A stretch of DNA of 64,000 nt from Eubacteriales Family XIII. Incertae Sedis bacterium (GCA_031272365.1 JAISTX010000003.1:24323-88322), one strand, 5' to 3'; shown: positions 22,825-31,287, counted from the first letter of the stretch. Notes: generated by a model from the letters alone, not told the origin. Numbers and translations are program-made.

Positions 22825-23820
22825 TTATTTCTGCTTGAAGCCCATGCTGTACGCGGGCATGTCCACGAGCTGCTTCAGCTCGTCGTCCAATTTCATGATG
22901 GTCACGGAGGCCCCCATCATCTCCAGCGACGTGAAGTAGTCGCCTGTGTACGCCTTGTAGACGCGGATCCCTTCCTTCTCGAGCAGCTTGTAGACCTCGT
23001 CGTAGAGCACGTAGAGCTCCATCAGCGGCGTCGCGCCGAGGCCCGACGTGAGCACGACGACCTCGTCGCCGCTCTGGAAGGGGTAGTCGGGCAGGATGAT
23101 GTCCAGCATGCGCTTCGCGATCCGGTCCGCCGTCTCGAGCTCGACGACCTCGATGCCCGGCTCGCCGTGGTGGCCGATGCCCAGCTCCATGGTGCCGTCC
23201 TTGATCTCGAAGTTGGGGTGGCCGACCGCGGGGAGCGTGCAGGGCGACAGCCCGATGCCCACGCTGCGCGTCTGGTCGATCGCCTTCTGCGCGGCCGCGA
23301 CCACTTCGTCCAGCGACGCGCCGAGCGCCGCCTTCGCGCCGCCGACCTTCCACATCAGCACCTCGCCCGCGACGCCGCGGCGCTTCTCGCGCTCGTCCTT
23401 CGGGGCGGAGGCGACGTCGTCGTTCGCCACGACCGTCTTCACCTCGATGCCGTTCTTCGCGGCCTGTCGCACGGCCATCTTGACGTTCATGTTGTCGCCG
23501 GAGTAGTTGCCGTACAGGCACGCGACGCCCTTGCCCTGGTCCGCCGCCTCGAACGCCTTCTGGAACGCGACGGCCGTCGGGGACGTGCAGATCTCGCCGA
23601 CCGCGACCGCGTCGCACAGGTTCTCGCCGATGTAGCCGACGAAGGCCGGCTTGTGGCCAGACCCGCCGCCCGTCACGACGCCGACCTTCCCGGGCGGGAT
23701 GGTCTTCGCCTTGATGACACGCGGGTGGTCCGTGGCCTCCACGATGTCGCCGTGCGTCCGCACGAAGCCCGACAGCATCTCCTCAACGATATTGTCCGGA
23801 TTATTCAATATTCTTTGCAT
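22825..23820 (-). CDS. dhaK: Dihydroxyacetone kinase subunit DhaK
   Basis: Substrate-binding subunit of the kinase, 331 residues as usual for the family. DhaK holds the ketose as a hemiaminal with an active-site His. Seen: NNPDNIVEEMLSGF at the start, VVTGGGSGHKPAFVGYIG, CLYGNYSGDNMN, SPCTLPAVG and MELGIGHHGEPGIEV, which contains the catalytic His. The GAGGTG ribosome site lies before ATG 23820; the dehydrogenase gene ends 16 bases upstream and dhaL follows after 17. The coupling with an erythritol/threitol-type dehydrogenase suggests it phosphorylates erythrulose made by that enzyme; this is inference from context. Confidence 0.95.
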   Translation of the reverse strand: MQRILNNPDNIVEEMLSGFVRTHGDIVEATDHPRVIKAKTIPPGKVGVVTGGGSGHKPAFVGYIGENLCDAVAVGEICTSPTAVAFQKAFEAADQGKGVACLYGNYSGDNMNVKMAVRQAAKNGIEVKTVVANDDVASAPKDEREKRRGVAGEVLMWKVGGAKAALGASLDEVVAAAQKAIDQTRSVGIGLSPCTLPAVGHPNFEIKDGTMELGIGHHGEPGIEVVELETADRIAKRMLDIILPDYPFQSGDEVVVLTSGLGATPLMELYVLYDEVYKLLEKEGIRVYKAYTGDYFTSLEMMGASVTIMKLDDELKQLVDMPAYSMGFKQK

Positions 23821-23836
23821 CTTCCCACCTCGATTT

Positions 23837-24922
23837 TCACATACCAGGCATCAATACGACTTTGAGCGCGCCGTCCTCTCCGGTCTTCGCCAAATGGAAC
23901 GCCTCCAGAAACCCTTCCAGCGGAACCTTATGCGACACGACACCCTCAGTAGGCATTTTACCATTTCCTATCCACTCTATGACAGTATCATAGCAAAAAG
24001 GGCTGAGGTGCGAGCCAAAAAGATTTAGCTCCTTCCGGTCGCTGATGATGCTCCAGTCGACGCTCGTCAGGTCGCCGAAGACGCTGAACTCCACGAAGGT
24101 CCCCATCTTCCGTATGGCCTCCAGCCCCTGCTGGACGCTCGACGGGTGGCCCGTCGCCTCGATGTACACGTCGCAGCCGTAGCCGCCCGTCATGTCCTTG
24201 ATCGCCTTCACGACGTCCGCCTTCCCGGGGTTCATGACCACGTCCGCGCCGAACGCCTTCGCCTTCTCCAGCCGCGCGTCCACCATGTCCAGCACGACGA
24301 AGTTTTTCGGGTTCTTCTGGCGGATGGCGCCGACCATGCCGAGCCCGAGCGTGCCCGCGCCGGACAGCACCACGGTGTCGACGTTCTGGATGTTCGCGCG
24401 GTCCACGCAGTGCCACGAGCACCCGTACGGCTCGATCAGCACCGCCTGCTCGACCGGCATGCCCGGCGGCACTAGGTAGTTGATCGACTCCCTCGTCAGC
24501 TTCACGTACTCGGCCATGCCGCCGTTCACATTATTCTGAAACCCGTACAGGTCGTGCTTCTCGCACATCCAGTGCCGGCCCGTCCTGCAAAACATGCACT
24601 CCCCGCATGGCACGATCTGCTCCGGGCAGATGCGGTCGCCCGGCTTCCAGCCCCCCTTCACCTTCTCGCCGACCTCGACCACGGTCCCCACGAACTCGTG
24701 CCCCGGGATCATCGGCGCCTTGATGTACGGCGGGCTCCCGTCGCCGCCCCAGAAGCTCGGCGCGCCGGCGAAGGCCTTCGTGTCGCCCGCGCAGACGCCG
24801 CACGCCTCGACCTTCAATATGATCTCGCCCTCCCCGGCGCGGGGCACGGGCACCTCCTCCAGCCGGTAGTCCCCGGGGGCATAAGCAACCACTGCCTTCA
24901 TCATTTCCGGTAACTGGCTCAT
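23837..24922 (-). CDS. Zinc-dependent alcohol dehydrogenase, erythritol/threitol-type
   Basis: Medium-chain zinc- and NAD-dependent polyol dehydrogenase, 361 residues. Catalytic zinc ligands lie in EACGVCAGDT and PGHEFVG; the structural zinc loop is PCGECMFCRTGRHWMC; the dinucleotide motif is SGAGTLGLG. From memory, the N-terminal stretch (MKAVVAYAPGDYRLEEVPVP, then FAGAPSFWG) resembles mycobacterial erythritol/L-threitol dehydrogenase more than sorbitol or threonine dehydrogenases. It would oxidise an imported polyol to a ketose for DhaK/DhaL. It sits between the transporter permease and dhaK. Substrate assignment is tentative. Confidence 0.88.
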   Translation of the reverse strand: MSQLPEMMKAVVAYAPGDYRLEEVPVPRAGEGEIILKVEACGVCAGDTKAFAGAPSFWGGDGSPPYIKAPMIPGHEFVGTVVEVGEKVKGGWKPGDRICPEQIVPCGECMFCRTGRHWMCEKHDLYGFQNNVNGGMAEYVKLTRESINYLVPPGMPVEQAVLIEPYGCSWHCVDRANIQNVDTVVLSGAGTLGLGMVGAIRQKNPKNFVVLDMVDARLEKAKAFGADVVMNPGKADVVKAIKDMTGGYGCDVYIEATGHPSSVQQGLEAIRKMGTFVEFSVFGDLTSVDWSIISDRKELNLFGSHLSPFCYDTVIEWIGNGKMPTEGVVSHKVPLEGFLEAFHLAKTGEDGALKVVLMPGM

Positions 24923-24966
24923 ATTTGCCTCCTTGTTTTCTTCAATAACAAACCCACATCTTTCGT

Positions 24967-25923
24967 TTACGCCGCCAACCTGCCCTTGTTGTTCGTGATT
25001 GCCTGCGAATAGATGGCCGCGAGGATGATCACGCCTTTGATGACCTGCTGCAGGTAGGGCGACACGTTCATCAGGTTCATGATGTTGGAGATCATGCCGA
25101 TGGTGAAGATGCCGACAATCGTCTTGACGGCGTCGCCCTTGCCCCCCGAGAGGCTCGCGCCGCCGATGACAACCATGGCGATGGCGTCCAGCTCATACCC
25201 CTCGCCGAAGACGGGGGAGCCGACGCCCGTGCGCACCGTGCCGAGGATGCCGCCGAGCGAGCACAGGAACCCGGTGATGATGTACACGCTGAAGCGGTAG
25301 AGGTTGACGCGCAGGCCCGCGAGGCGCACCGCCTCCGCGTTGGACCCGATCGCCTTGATGATGCGGCCGTACGACGTGAACCGCAAAAGGATCAGCATGA
25401 TGATGAAGACGAGGATCAGGAACGTCGCCAGCTGCGGGATCCGCGCAACCAGGGTGTTGTTGATCTTGACGAGCTCCGGCGCGACCACATTGATGGGCCT
25501 CCCCCCCGACCATATGTAGGCGAGGCCGCGCGCGATCGTCATCATCGCCAGCGTCACGATGAACGGCGGGAGCGCGCGGAAGACGATGAAGAACCCGTTC
25601 GCCGCGCCCATGCCGATGCCCAGGAGCAGGGCGATCATCAGCGTCGCCGGCAGGCTCATCTCGCCCCGGAGCAACACGGAGACCGCCACATTCGCCGCCC
25701 CGCAGATGGAGCCCACCGAAAGGTCGATATCGCCGGTGAGGATGATCAGAAGCTGGCCGAACGCCAGGATGCCGATGATCGTGTTTTGCTTCATCAGGTT
25801 CGTGATGTTCTGATAGGTGTAGAAGTTCGAAGTGAGGATGCTGCAAATCACGATCATGATGATGATGACAATATAAATGTTGTTTTCTAAAAAGAAATTT
25901 GCGATTCTCTTTGCGTTTGTCAC
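24967..25923 (-). CDS. Sugar ABC transporter permease, RbsC type
   Basis: Inner-membrane permease of a CUT2-class (ribose-type) importer, 318 residues from the GTG at 25923 (VTNAKRIANFFLENN), 20 bases after the ATPase gene stop and downstream of GGGAGG. The longer open frame upstream only reads the ATPase gene in another frame. Seen: eight or more hydrophobic segments, the family signature ILTGDIDLSVGSICG, GSNAEAVRLAGLRVN, and GYELDAIAMVVIGGASLSGGKG near the C-terminus. It works with the lipoprotein and ATPase encoded just upstream. Confidence 0.94.
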   Translation of the reverse strand: MTNAKRIANFFLENNIYIVIIIMIVICSILTSNFYTYQNITNLMKQNTIIGILAFGQLLIILTGDIDLSVGSICGAANVAVSVLLRGEMSLPATLMIALLLGIGMGAANGFFIVFRALPPFIVTLAMMTIARGLAYIWSGGRPINVVAPELVKINNTLVARIPQLATFLILVFIIMLILLRFTSYGRIIKAIGSNAEAVRLAGLRVNLYRFSVYIITGFLCSLGGILGTVRTGVGSPVFGEGYELDAIAMVVIGGASLSGGKGDAVKTIVGIFTIGMISNIMNLMNVSPYLQQVIKGVIILAAIYSQAITNNKGRLAA

Positions 25924-25943
25924 TGTCTCCAATCCTCCCTTGC

Positions 25944-27446
25944 CTATGATTTGATACCGGAGGACAACGCCACGATGTTCTCCTGGTCCACTTCGCCCTT
26001 CATGAGCGTCCCTACGACCTGCCCCTTCCCGATCACGAGCACGCGGTCGCACATGCCGATGATCTCCTCGATCTCGGAGGAGACCATGATGACGGACAGG
26101 CCTTCCGAGACCAGCTGGTTGATGATGTTGTATATCTCGACTTTCGCGCCCACGTCCACGCCGCGCGTCGGCTCGTCGAGGATGGCGATATCCGTGTTTA
26201 CGAATAATGATTTTGCGATGCTCACCTTCTGCTGGTTGCCGCCGGAGAGCGAGGCGACGAGGCTATGGATGCCGTCGCATTTGACCTGAAAGCTCTCCAC
26301 GCTGTTTTCGACGGAGTCCGACTCCTTTTTCTTGTCGAGGAAAATCGCGTTCTTGCATATGGCGCGCATATCTGACAAAGTAACGTTTTCCTGAATCGGC
26401 ATCTGGAGGATGACCCCTTCCTCCTTCCTGTTTTCGGAAAGATAATTGATGCCCTTTTTCATGGCGTCATACGGGCTTGTTATTTTCGTCTTTTCGCCAT
26501 GGAGGTATATATCCCCGCTGTCCGGCTTGTCGGCCCCGAAAATCAGGCGCACCGTTTCCGTCTTGCCGCTGCCGAGCAGGCCCGCGATGCCGAGCACCTC
26601 CCCCTTGAAGACCTGGAACGACACGTCGCGGACGACATTGCCGCGGTTCAGGTGCTCCACGCGGAGGACCTCCTCGCCGATCTCGGTTTTTGCCCGTTGC
26701 GGATAGTACGTGTCCACATTGCGGCCGATCATTTCGGAGACCAGCCCGTCGCCGTCCGCCTCGCCGCGGGCGAACGTCCGCCGGACCTCCCCGTCGCGCA
26801 GCACGGTGATCTCGTCCGACAGGCGCAGCACGTCTTCGAGGCGGTGGGAGATGTAGATGATCGTCACGCCCTTCTCCTTCAGCCGGTCGAGGATCGAGAA
26901 AAGCTTCTCCGTCTCCAGCGGGGAAAGCACCGCCGTCGGCTCGTCGAGGATCAGGATGTCGATGTCCTCGCTGAGCGCCTTCGTGATTTCTATGATCTGC
27001 TGGAAGGCGACGCCGAGGTTCCCCGCGATTTCCGTCGGGTTGATCTCAAAGCCGAGGTCGCGGGTCAGCTCCGCCGCCTTTTGGTTGAGCTTTTTCCAGT
27101 TGATCAGCCCGTGTTTTTTCTCGGACAGCTTGGAGATGAAGATGTTCTCGGCCACCGTGCAGTCCAGCGCCAGCGAGAACTCCTGGTAGATGACCCCGAT
27201 GCCCATGCGCTTCATGTCATAGGTGTTCCGGGGCATGACCGGCTTCCCGTGGATGAGGATCTCCCCGCTGTCGCGCATGTAAGCGCCGGACAGGATCTTG
27301 ATCAACGTGGACTTGCCCGCGCCGTTCTCCCCGACGATCGAATGGATCTCCCCCGGCCGGAACCGGATCGATACGTCCTTCAGGGCGTGCACGCCGCCGA
27401 AGCTTTTGTAGATGTTGGTCATTTCGACACTGTAGTTTGTGCCCAT
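25944..27446 (-). CDS. Sugar ABC transporter ATP-binding protein, RbsA type
   Basis: Two-cassette ATPase of a ribose-type importer, 500 residues from ATG 27446 (MGTNYSVEMTNIYKSFGG) with AGAAGGGA five bases before it. The N-terminal cassette is complete: GENGAGKST, a diverged signature NLGVAFQQIIEITKAL, Walker B DILILDEPT, H-loop IYISHRLEDV. The C-terminal cassette has the altered Walker A usual for RbsA/MglA (GLLGSGKTE), signature SLSGGNQQKVS, Walker B IAILDEPTRGVDVG. It is a functional-looking reference for the degenerate homologue at 48917-50350. Confidence 0.95.
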   Translation of the reverse strand: MGTNYSVEMTNIYKSFGGVHALKDVSIRFRPGEIHSIVGENGAGKSTLIKILSGAYMRDSGEILIHGKPVMPRNTYDMKRMGIGVIYQEFSLALDCTVAENIFISKLSEKKHGLINWKKLNQKAAELTRDLGFEINPTEIAGNLGVAFQQIIEITKALSEDIDILILDEPTAVLSPLETEKLFSILDRLKEKGVTIIYISHRLEDVLRLSDEITVLRDGEVRRTFARGEADGDGLVSEMIGRNVDTYYPQRAKTEIGEEVLRVEHLNRGNVVRDVSFQVFKGEVLGIAGLLGSGKTETVRLIFGADKPDSGDIYLHGEKTKITSPYDAMKKGINYLSENRKEEGVILQMPIQENVTLSDMRAICKNAIFLDKKKESDSVENSVESFQVKCDGIHSLVASLSGGNQQKVSIAKSLFVNTDIAILDEPTRGVDVGAKVEIYNIINQLVSEGLSVIMVSSEIEEIIGMCDRVLVIGKGQVVGTLMKGEVDQENIVALSSGIKS

Positions 27447-27465
27447 GAAATCCCTTCTTTCATCC

Positions 27466-27512
27466 AGCCCTGCGGCACGGCCCCCAGCAAGGGGGCCATG
27501 CCGCCGCGGGCT
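27466..27512 (-). promoter_or_regulatory. Intercistronic hairpin between binding-protein and ATPase genes
   Basis: A long hairpin (core arms with GGCGGCATGGCCCCC and GGGGGCCGTGCCGC, five-base loop) lies between the lipoprotein stop and the ATPase start. No T run follows, so it is more likely an RNA-stability or partial-termination element that keeps binding protein in excess over the membrane components, as known for malE and similar genes. Confidence 0.7.
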
Positions 27513-27527
27513 GCGCATTTGCTTTCT

Positions 27528-28586
27528 TTAGAATGTCGCGTTCGGGTCGTAGTAGTTCGCCACGTTGTCCGTCGTGATGCAAGCGCTTTCCGTGTAGGTG
27601 ATATCCGGGAATTCCGTCTCGCCGGCGAAATAGGCCTTCGCCGTATCCCGCGCGAGCTCCGCCTGCTGGATGAAGCTGTTCAGGCCGGTCGCATACGTCT
27701 CGCAGGTCTGGATGAGCTCCAGCGCTTCTTTCTGGGCGTCAGCCGTCGAAGCGATGATGACGTCGTTCTCCATCCCCCTCTGCTTCAGGAGGTCATAGAT
27801 CGGCAGCGCCATGACGTCCGCCTCCGAGATGACCAGGTTGAATTCCACGTTCCTCGCGAGGATGTCCTCCATCTGCGAGATCGACTGGTCCGCAAACCAA
27901 TCCGTGTACATCTGCGCGACGATTTCGATGTTCACATTGCCATCCGTCTGGAGGCGGCGCTCCGTGATGCCCTCGAGGCAGCCCTCGCGGCGCAGGACGC
28001 AGATGTTGCTCGCCTTTTCGCCCGACACGATGACGGCCTTGATGTCGCCCTTCACCTTGTCCGCCGCCCAGTTGCCGACGAGGATGCCGTTCTGGCGGTT
28101 GTTCGCCGTGATGGTCGTCAGGAGCTTCGCCTCGTCGCTCAGGACATTGTCAAGGGAGACGACCGGCGTGCCGCTGTCGACGATTTTGTTGATCGTCGGC
28201 GTCATCATCTCCGGATCCGTCGTATTGATGAAAATCAGATCGCACGACTGCGCGTTCAGATCCTCGAGGTCGGCGATCTGCTTGTTCGGGTCGCCGTTTG
28301 CGTCGGTCTTGATGTATTCCCACCCTTCATCCGCGCACAGCTGCGACAGCGTCGCCTCCAGCGTGATCCAGGAATTGTAGACCAGCACTTCATTGGAATA
28401 GCCGATTTTGAACGTGTCCCCATTCTTGGGCGCGACCGGCCCGCCCGCCGATGCCGTAGCAGCCGTCGCCGCCGATGTGCCCGAGCCGCCGGCCGGCGCC
28501 GTCGGTTGCTCCTCGGTGCATGCCGCCATCGTGAACAGAAACAGCGCGGCCAAAACGATACACAACACCTTCTTCATCTTCTTCAT
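27528..28586 (-). CDS. Sugar-binding lipoprotein of ABC transporter, RbsB-like
   Basis: Extracytoplasmic substrate-binding protein, 352 residues. The N-terminus is a lipoprotein signal ending FTMAAC, so it is anchored by a lipid on Cys22, followed by a Thr/Ala/Gly-rich spacer to about residue 50. The rest is the periplasmic-binding-protein type 1 fold: GDTFKIGYSNEVLVYNSW, DLIFINTTDPEMM, VSLDNVL, VISGEKASNICVLRREGCLEG. It starts with ATG 28586. The bound ligand is unknown; the downstream enzymes suggest a small polyol. Confidence 0.92.
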   Translation of the reverse strand: MKKMKKVLCIVLAALFLFTMAACTEEQPTAPAGGSGTSAATAATASAGGPVAPKNGDTFKIGYSNEVLVYNSWITLEATLSQLCADEGWEYIKTDANGDPNKQIADLEDLNAQSCDLIFINTTDPEMMTPTINKIVDSGTPVVSLDNVLSDEAKLLTTITANNRQNGILVGNWAADKVKGDIKAVIVSGEKASNICVLRREGCLEGITERRLQTDGNVNIEIVAQMYTDWFADQSISQMEDILARNVEFNLVISEADVMALPIYDLLKQRGMENDVIIASTADAQKEALELIQTCETYATGLNSFIQQAELARDTAKAYFAGETEFPDITYTESACITTDNVANYYDPNATF

Positions 28587-28646
28587 TCGCTTCTCCTCCT
28601 TTTTCTCTACAACTTACTTTTTCCCTAAATCGCAATAACGATCCGT

Positions 28647-29732
28647 TCAGCCGATGACCCGGTATTTGTTTACCGACTCGACCAAAGCGTCGAAATTTTC
28701 AAGCGGGACGTCGCGCATGATGTTGATCGGCGCAAGGACCATGTTCCCGTAACGGCCGAGATTCTCCACCACGTATTTCACGTTCTCCCGCACATCGTCC
28801 GGCGTGCCCCTCGAAAGCGTCTGCTGGCAATCGATCCCCCCGTAGAACACGAGGTTGTTCCCGTAGCGCTTGCCCAGCGCCTCGATGTCCATCGCCGCCG
28901 ACTGCACCGGGTGGATTGCGTCCAGCCCGATCTCCAGCATGTCGTCGAGGAAGATGGAGCAGTCCCCGCAGGAGTGGTGCACGATCCCCAGCCCGTGCTT
29001 TTTGTAGACCTCCCAGATTTTCGCGAGGCGCGGCTTGTAGAACTTCCGCCACAGCTCCAAGGACATGACCGGGCCGCGCTGCGTGCCGTAGTCGTCGCCG
29101 CTGTGCCCGAAGGCGATGTCGTACTGCACCAGCATTTCGGCGATCCCGATCCTGTACTCCATGATTTTGTCCAGCAGGGCTTCCAGCTCGTCCGGATAGT
29201 CGTAGTGGTCGAGCAGGCAGGTCTCGTACCCCAGAAGGAGATAGGATTTTTCAAAGAGGCCATAGTACTGCCCGACCGCCACGGCCATCCCCTTTGCGTT
29301 GTATTTGTCGACGATTTCGATGAGCTCGTTGAGCTGGCCGGGGACGTCCGGCTCGGGCGCCGTGAAGTCCGCCACCTTCCTGATGTCCGGGATGACCACG
29401 TTCTCCACGGGACGCTCGCCGTCATGGTCTGTGCGCCAGCCAAGCCCCCAGCGGTCGTATACGACATGCGGATCCTTTTCGTCCCTCCGGGCAAACCCGT
29501 TCTTCAATACGAAGTCCATGAGCTTCGGGTCGTATACGAACTTCTGTATCTCGTCCATGACGTTGCAGTAGACGATGTCGCAGCCGAGGTAATCCAGCAT
29601 ATCCTCGTAAGGCATGCCCAGGTGCGCCGCAAGCCGTTCCATCGTCCGGTAGTCCTCAAACATATAGTCCACCGGCATCCGGTCGGCCTTCTGGTGTTTC
29701 AGGGTGGTTTGCACGCGTTCCTTGCTGTTCAT
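28647..29732 (-). CDS. Uroporphyrinogen decarboxylase-family protein (URO-D/MtaA-like)
   Basis: A URO-D-fold protein of 361 residues from ATG 29732 (MNSKERVQTTLKHQKADR), six bases after AAAGGAG; an upstream ATG in the same frame has no ribosome site. Seen: GHSGDDYGTQRGPVMS, then HHSCGDCSIFLDDMLEIG and HPVQ, a His/Cys arrangement like the zinc site of the methyltransferases MtaA/MtbA, then FYGGIDCQQTL. True HemE residues for porphyrin binding were not recognised and no haem or methanol-type corrinoid genes are near. It is the first gene of the polyol operon, 60 bases before the lipoprotein gene. Its reaction is unknown. Confidence 0.85.
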   Translation of the reverse strand: MNSKERVQTTLKHQKADRMPVDYMFEDYRTMERLAAHLGMPYEDMLDYLGCDIVYCNVMDEIQKFVYDPKLMDFVLKNGFARRDEKDPHVVYDRWGLGWRTDHDGERPVENVVIPDIRKVADFTAPEPDVPGQLNELIEIVDKYNAKGMAVAVGQYYGLFEKSYLLLGYETCLLDHYDYPDELEALLDKIMEYRIGIAEMLVQYDIAFGHSGDDYGTQRGPVMSLELWRKFYKPRLAKIWEVYKKHGLGIVHHSCGDCSIFLDDMLEIGLDAIHPVQSAAMDIEALGKRYGNNLVFYGGIDCQQTLSRGTPDDVRENVKYVVENLGRYGNMVLAPINIMRDVPLENFDALVESVNKYRVIG

Positions 29733-29824
29733 CTTGTTCTCCTTTCGCTCGGGCATTATGTTGCAAATAGTTTTTAATAATTTATTTTCGTAATTGTTTT
29801 TTAAATGTGTTTTAAAAATTAGTT

Positions 29825-29859
29825 ATTATAAAACTATTCTATTAATCCACGCTTGTCAA
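29825..29859 (-). promoter_or_regulatory. Probable promoter of the polyol operon
   Basis: On the minus strand TTGACA (29854-29859) is followed by TATAAT (29825-29830) with a 23-base spacing, longer than the usual 17. Another reading uses TAGTTT at 17 bases. The AT-rich leader 29733-29830 stands out from its GC-rich surroundings. Confidence 0.45.
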
Positions 29860-29871
29860 GAAACAGTTTCT
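29859..29871. promoter_or_regulatory. 13-bp palindrome, candidate operator of the polyol operon
   Basis: AGAAACAGTTTCT is a perfect 6-1-6 palindrome directly upstream of, and touching, the TTGACA of the operon promoter. The ROK regulator encoded in the operon is the natural candidate to bind it. Confidence 0.45.
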
Positions 29872-29895
29872 GGAATTTCCTTTGGGGGGCGGGCG

Positions 29896-30060
29896 GGCCC
29901 TGTGCAAAATTTGCGGTTGGGTAGTGCCCGACCGCCCGGTGATGCGGCCGTTTTGACATCATTCGCATTTCCATGGCGTTTTTGCCGGCAAGTATGTATG
30001 TTATTGGAAGTTTTGCCGTGTTCGGGCACTACCAAACTGGATTTTCTGCACACAGGGTGC
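29896..30060. repeat. Long imperfect inverted repeat, MITE-like
   Basis: Arms at 29896-29930 and 30023-30060 pair as an imperfect inverted repeat: CCCTGTG near the outer ends and GGTAGTGCCCG (11 identical bases) at the inner ends, enclosing about 92 bases. No convincing protein is encoded. It lies in the gap 29733-30126 between divergent genes, upstream of the amidohydrolase promoter. It may be a miniature mobile element or an unrecognised structured RNA. Confidence 0.5.
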
Positions 30061-30111
30061 GCCGGTGCCCGCCCGCCGGCGCCTGCGGATTCCTCCGAGG
30101 ATCGCAAGCTG

Positions 30112-30120
30112 TGGTATACT
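30112..30120 (+). promoter_or_regulatory. Extended -10 of a leaderless amidohydrolase mRNA
   Basis: TGGTATACT ends six bases before the ATG at 30127. Transcription would begin at or next to the start codon. There is no ribosome site and no -35 match. Confidence 0.6.
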
Positions 30121-30126
30121 CAACCC

Positions 30127-31287
30127 ATGGACGACAAAGATCTTGAGCGGCTGATCATCTCGCACCGGCGGGCTTTGCACCGCGTCCCGGAGCTCGACGT
30201 GGACCTGCCGGAGACGCGCGCCTACCTGCTGGAGGCGCTCGCCCCGCTGGGGTGCGAAATACGGGACCTCGGGGAGGCCGGGTTCACGGCGTTTTTCGAC
30301 TGCGGGGGCGGCGCGGGGGCGGGCGCCACGGCCTTCCGCACGGACATGGACGCGCTCCCGATACTGGAGTCGGGGCTGACGGACGAGGGCACGCCTTCGC
30401 TGGCGGCGCGCGAGGGGTTTCTGAGCGGGCACGAGGGAATGATGCACGCCTGCGGGCACGACGGGCACATGGCGATCCTGCTCGGGCTCGCGCAGTGGGT
30501 CTCAGAAAACAGGGCGGCGCTTCCCAAAGGCGTCCTGCTCATCTTCCAGGCGGCCGAGGAGACGACGGGCGGCGCGAAGCAGATCTGCGCGTCGGGCGTC
30601 TTCGAGGACTACGGGGTGGGGCGCGTCTTCGGGCTGCACCTCTGGCCGGACCACCCGGCGGGCGCGGTCGTCTGCCGCGAGAAGGAATTCATGGCGGGCG
30701 TCCACGTCGCGGAGGCGGAGATCACCGGGCGCGCCGCGCATATCGCGGAGTACTGGATGGGCGCGGACGCGCTCGCGGCCGCGTGCCAGTTTGTGAAGGA
30801 GGCCTACCGCCTCGAGGCGTCGCTGCCCGAGGGCGACAGCCGCATCCTCCGCTACGGCGCGCTGGAGGCGGGCACGGCGAGCAACGTCGTCGCGGACAAG
30901 GCCGTCCTCTACGGCACGATGCGCGCGTTCTCGGACGCGGTGTTCGAGCGGCTGTTCGAGGGGCTGGACGGGATCGCCGAGGGCATCGGCAACGACTTCG
31001 GCGTGGACGTGAAGCTGCGCTACTCGGAGGGCTACCCGCCCGTCATCAACCCGCCGGGGCTCTACCAAGAAGCGAAGGCGCGGCTGACGCAAGCCGGGTT
31101 CGCGTGGGTGGAACTCGCCGAGCCCTTGATGGTCGCCGAGGATTTTAGCTATTATCAAAAAGAGGCGCCCGGGCTCTTCCTGCACCTGGGCACGGGGCTG
31201 GACTGCAAGATGCACACACCGGCCTATGAGATCGACGAGAGCGTCCTCATGGCCGGCGTGCGCTTGTTCCGAAACTTGCTCGGATAG
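30127..31287 (+). CDS. M20-family amidohydrolase
   Basis: Zinc-dependent amide hydrolase of the HipO/IAA-amino-acid hydrolase group, which includes N-acetyl-diaminopimelate deacetylases. The 386 residues start at ATG 30127. Metal ligands are visible in FRTDMDALPI, MMHACGHDGHMAILLG (Cys and His), FQAAEETTGGA (Glu-Glu) and a late His in HTPAYEID. The dimerisation domain occupies roughly residues 180-295. It stands alone between a divergent operon and a convergent lipoprotein gene, so context does not reveal the substrate. Confidence 0.92.
   Translation: MDDKDLERLIISHRRALHRVPELDVDLPETRAYLLEALAPLGCEIRDLGEAGFTAFFDCGGGAGAGATAFRTDMDALPILESGLTDEGTPSLAAREGFLSGHEGMMHACGHDGHMAILLGLAQWVSENRAALPKGVLLIFQAAEETTGGAKQICASGVFEDYGVGRVFGLHLWPDHPAGAVVCREKEFMAGVHVAEAEITGRAAHIAEYWMGADALAAACQFVKEAYRLEASLPEGDSRILRYGALEAGTASNVVADKAVLYGTMRAFSDAVFERLFEGLDGIAEGIGNDFGVDVKLRYSEGYPPVINPPGLYQEAKARLTQAGFAWVELAEPLMVAEDFSYYQKEAPGLFLHLGTGLDCKMHTPAYEIDESVLMAGVRLFRNLLG

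Noticed and set aside
26499..28628. 709-codon frame on the + strand opposite transporter genes
   Set aside because: Covers two well-supported minus-strand genes and has no recognisable domain.
28647..29732. HemE, uroporphyrinogen decarboxylase of haem synthesis
   Set aside because: Family fold only; the site around HHSCGDCS is methyltransferase-like and no tetrapyrrole gene is nearby.
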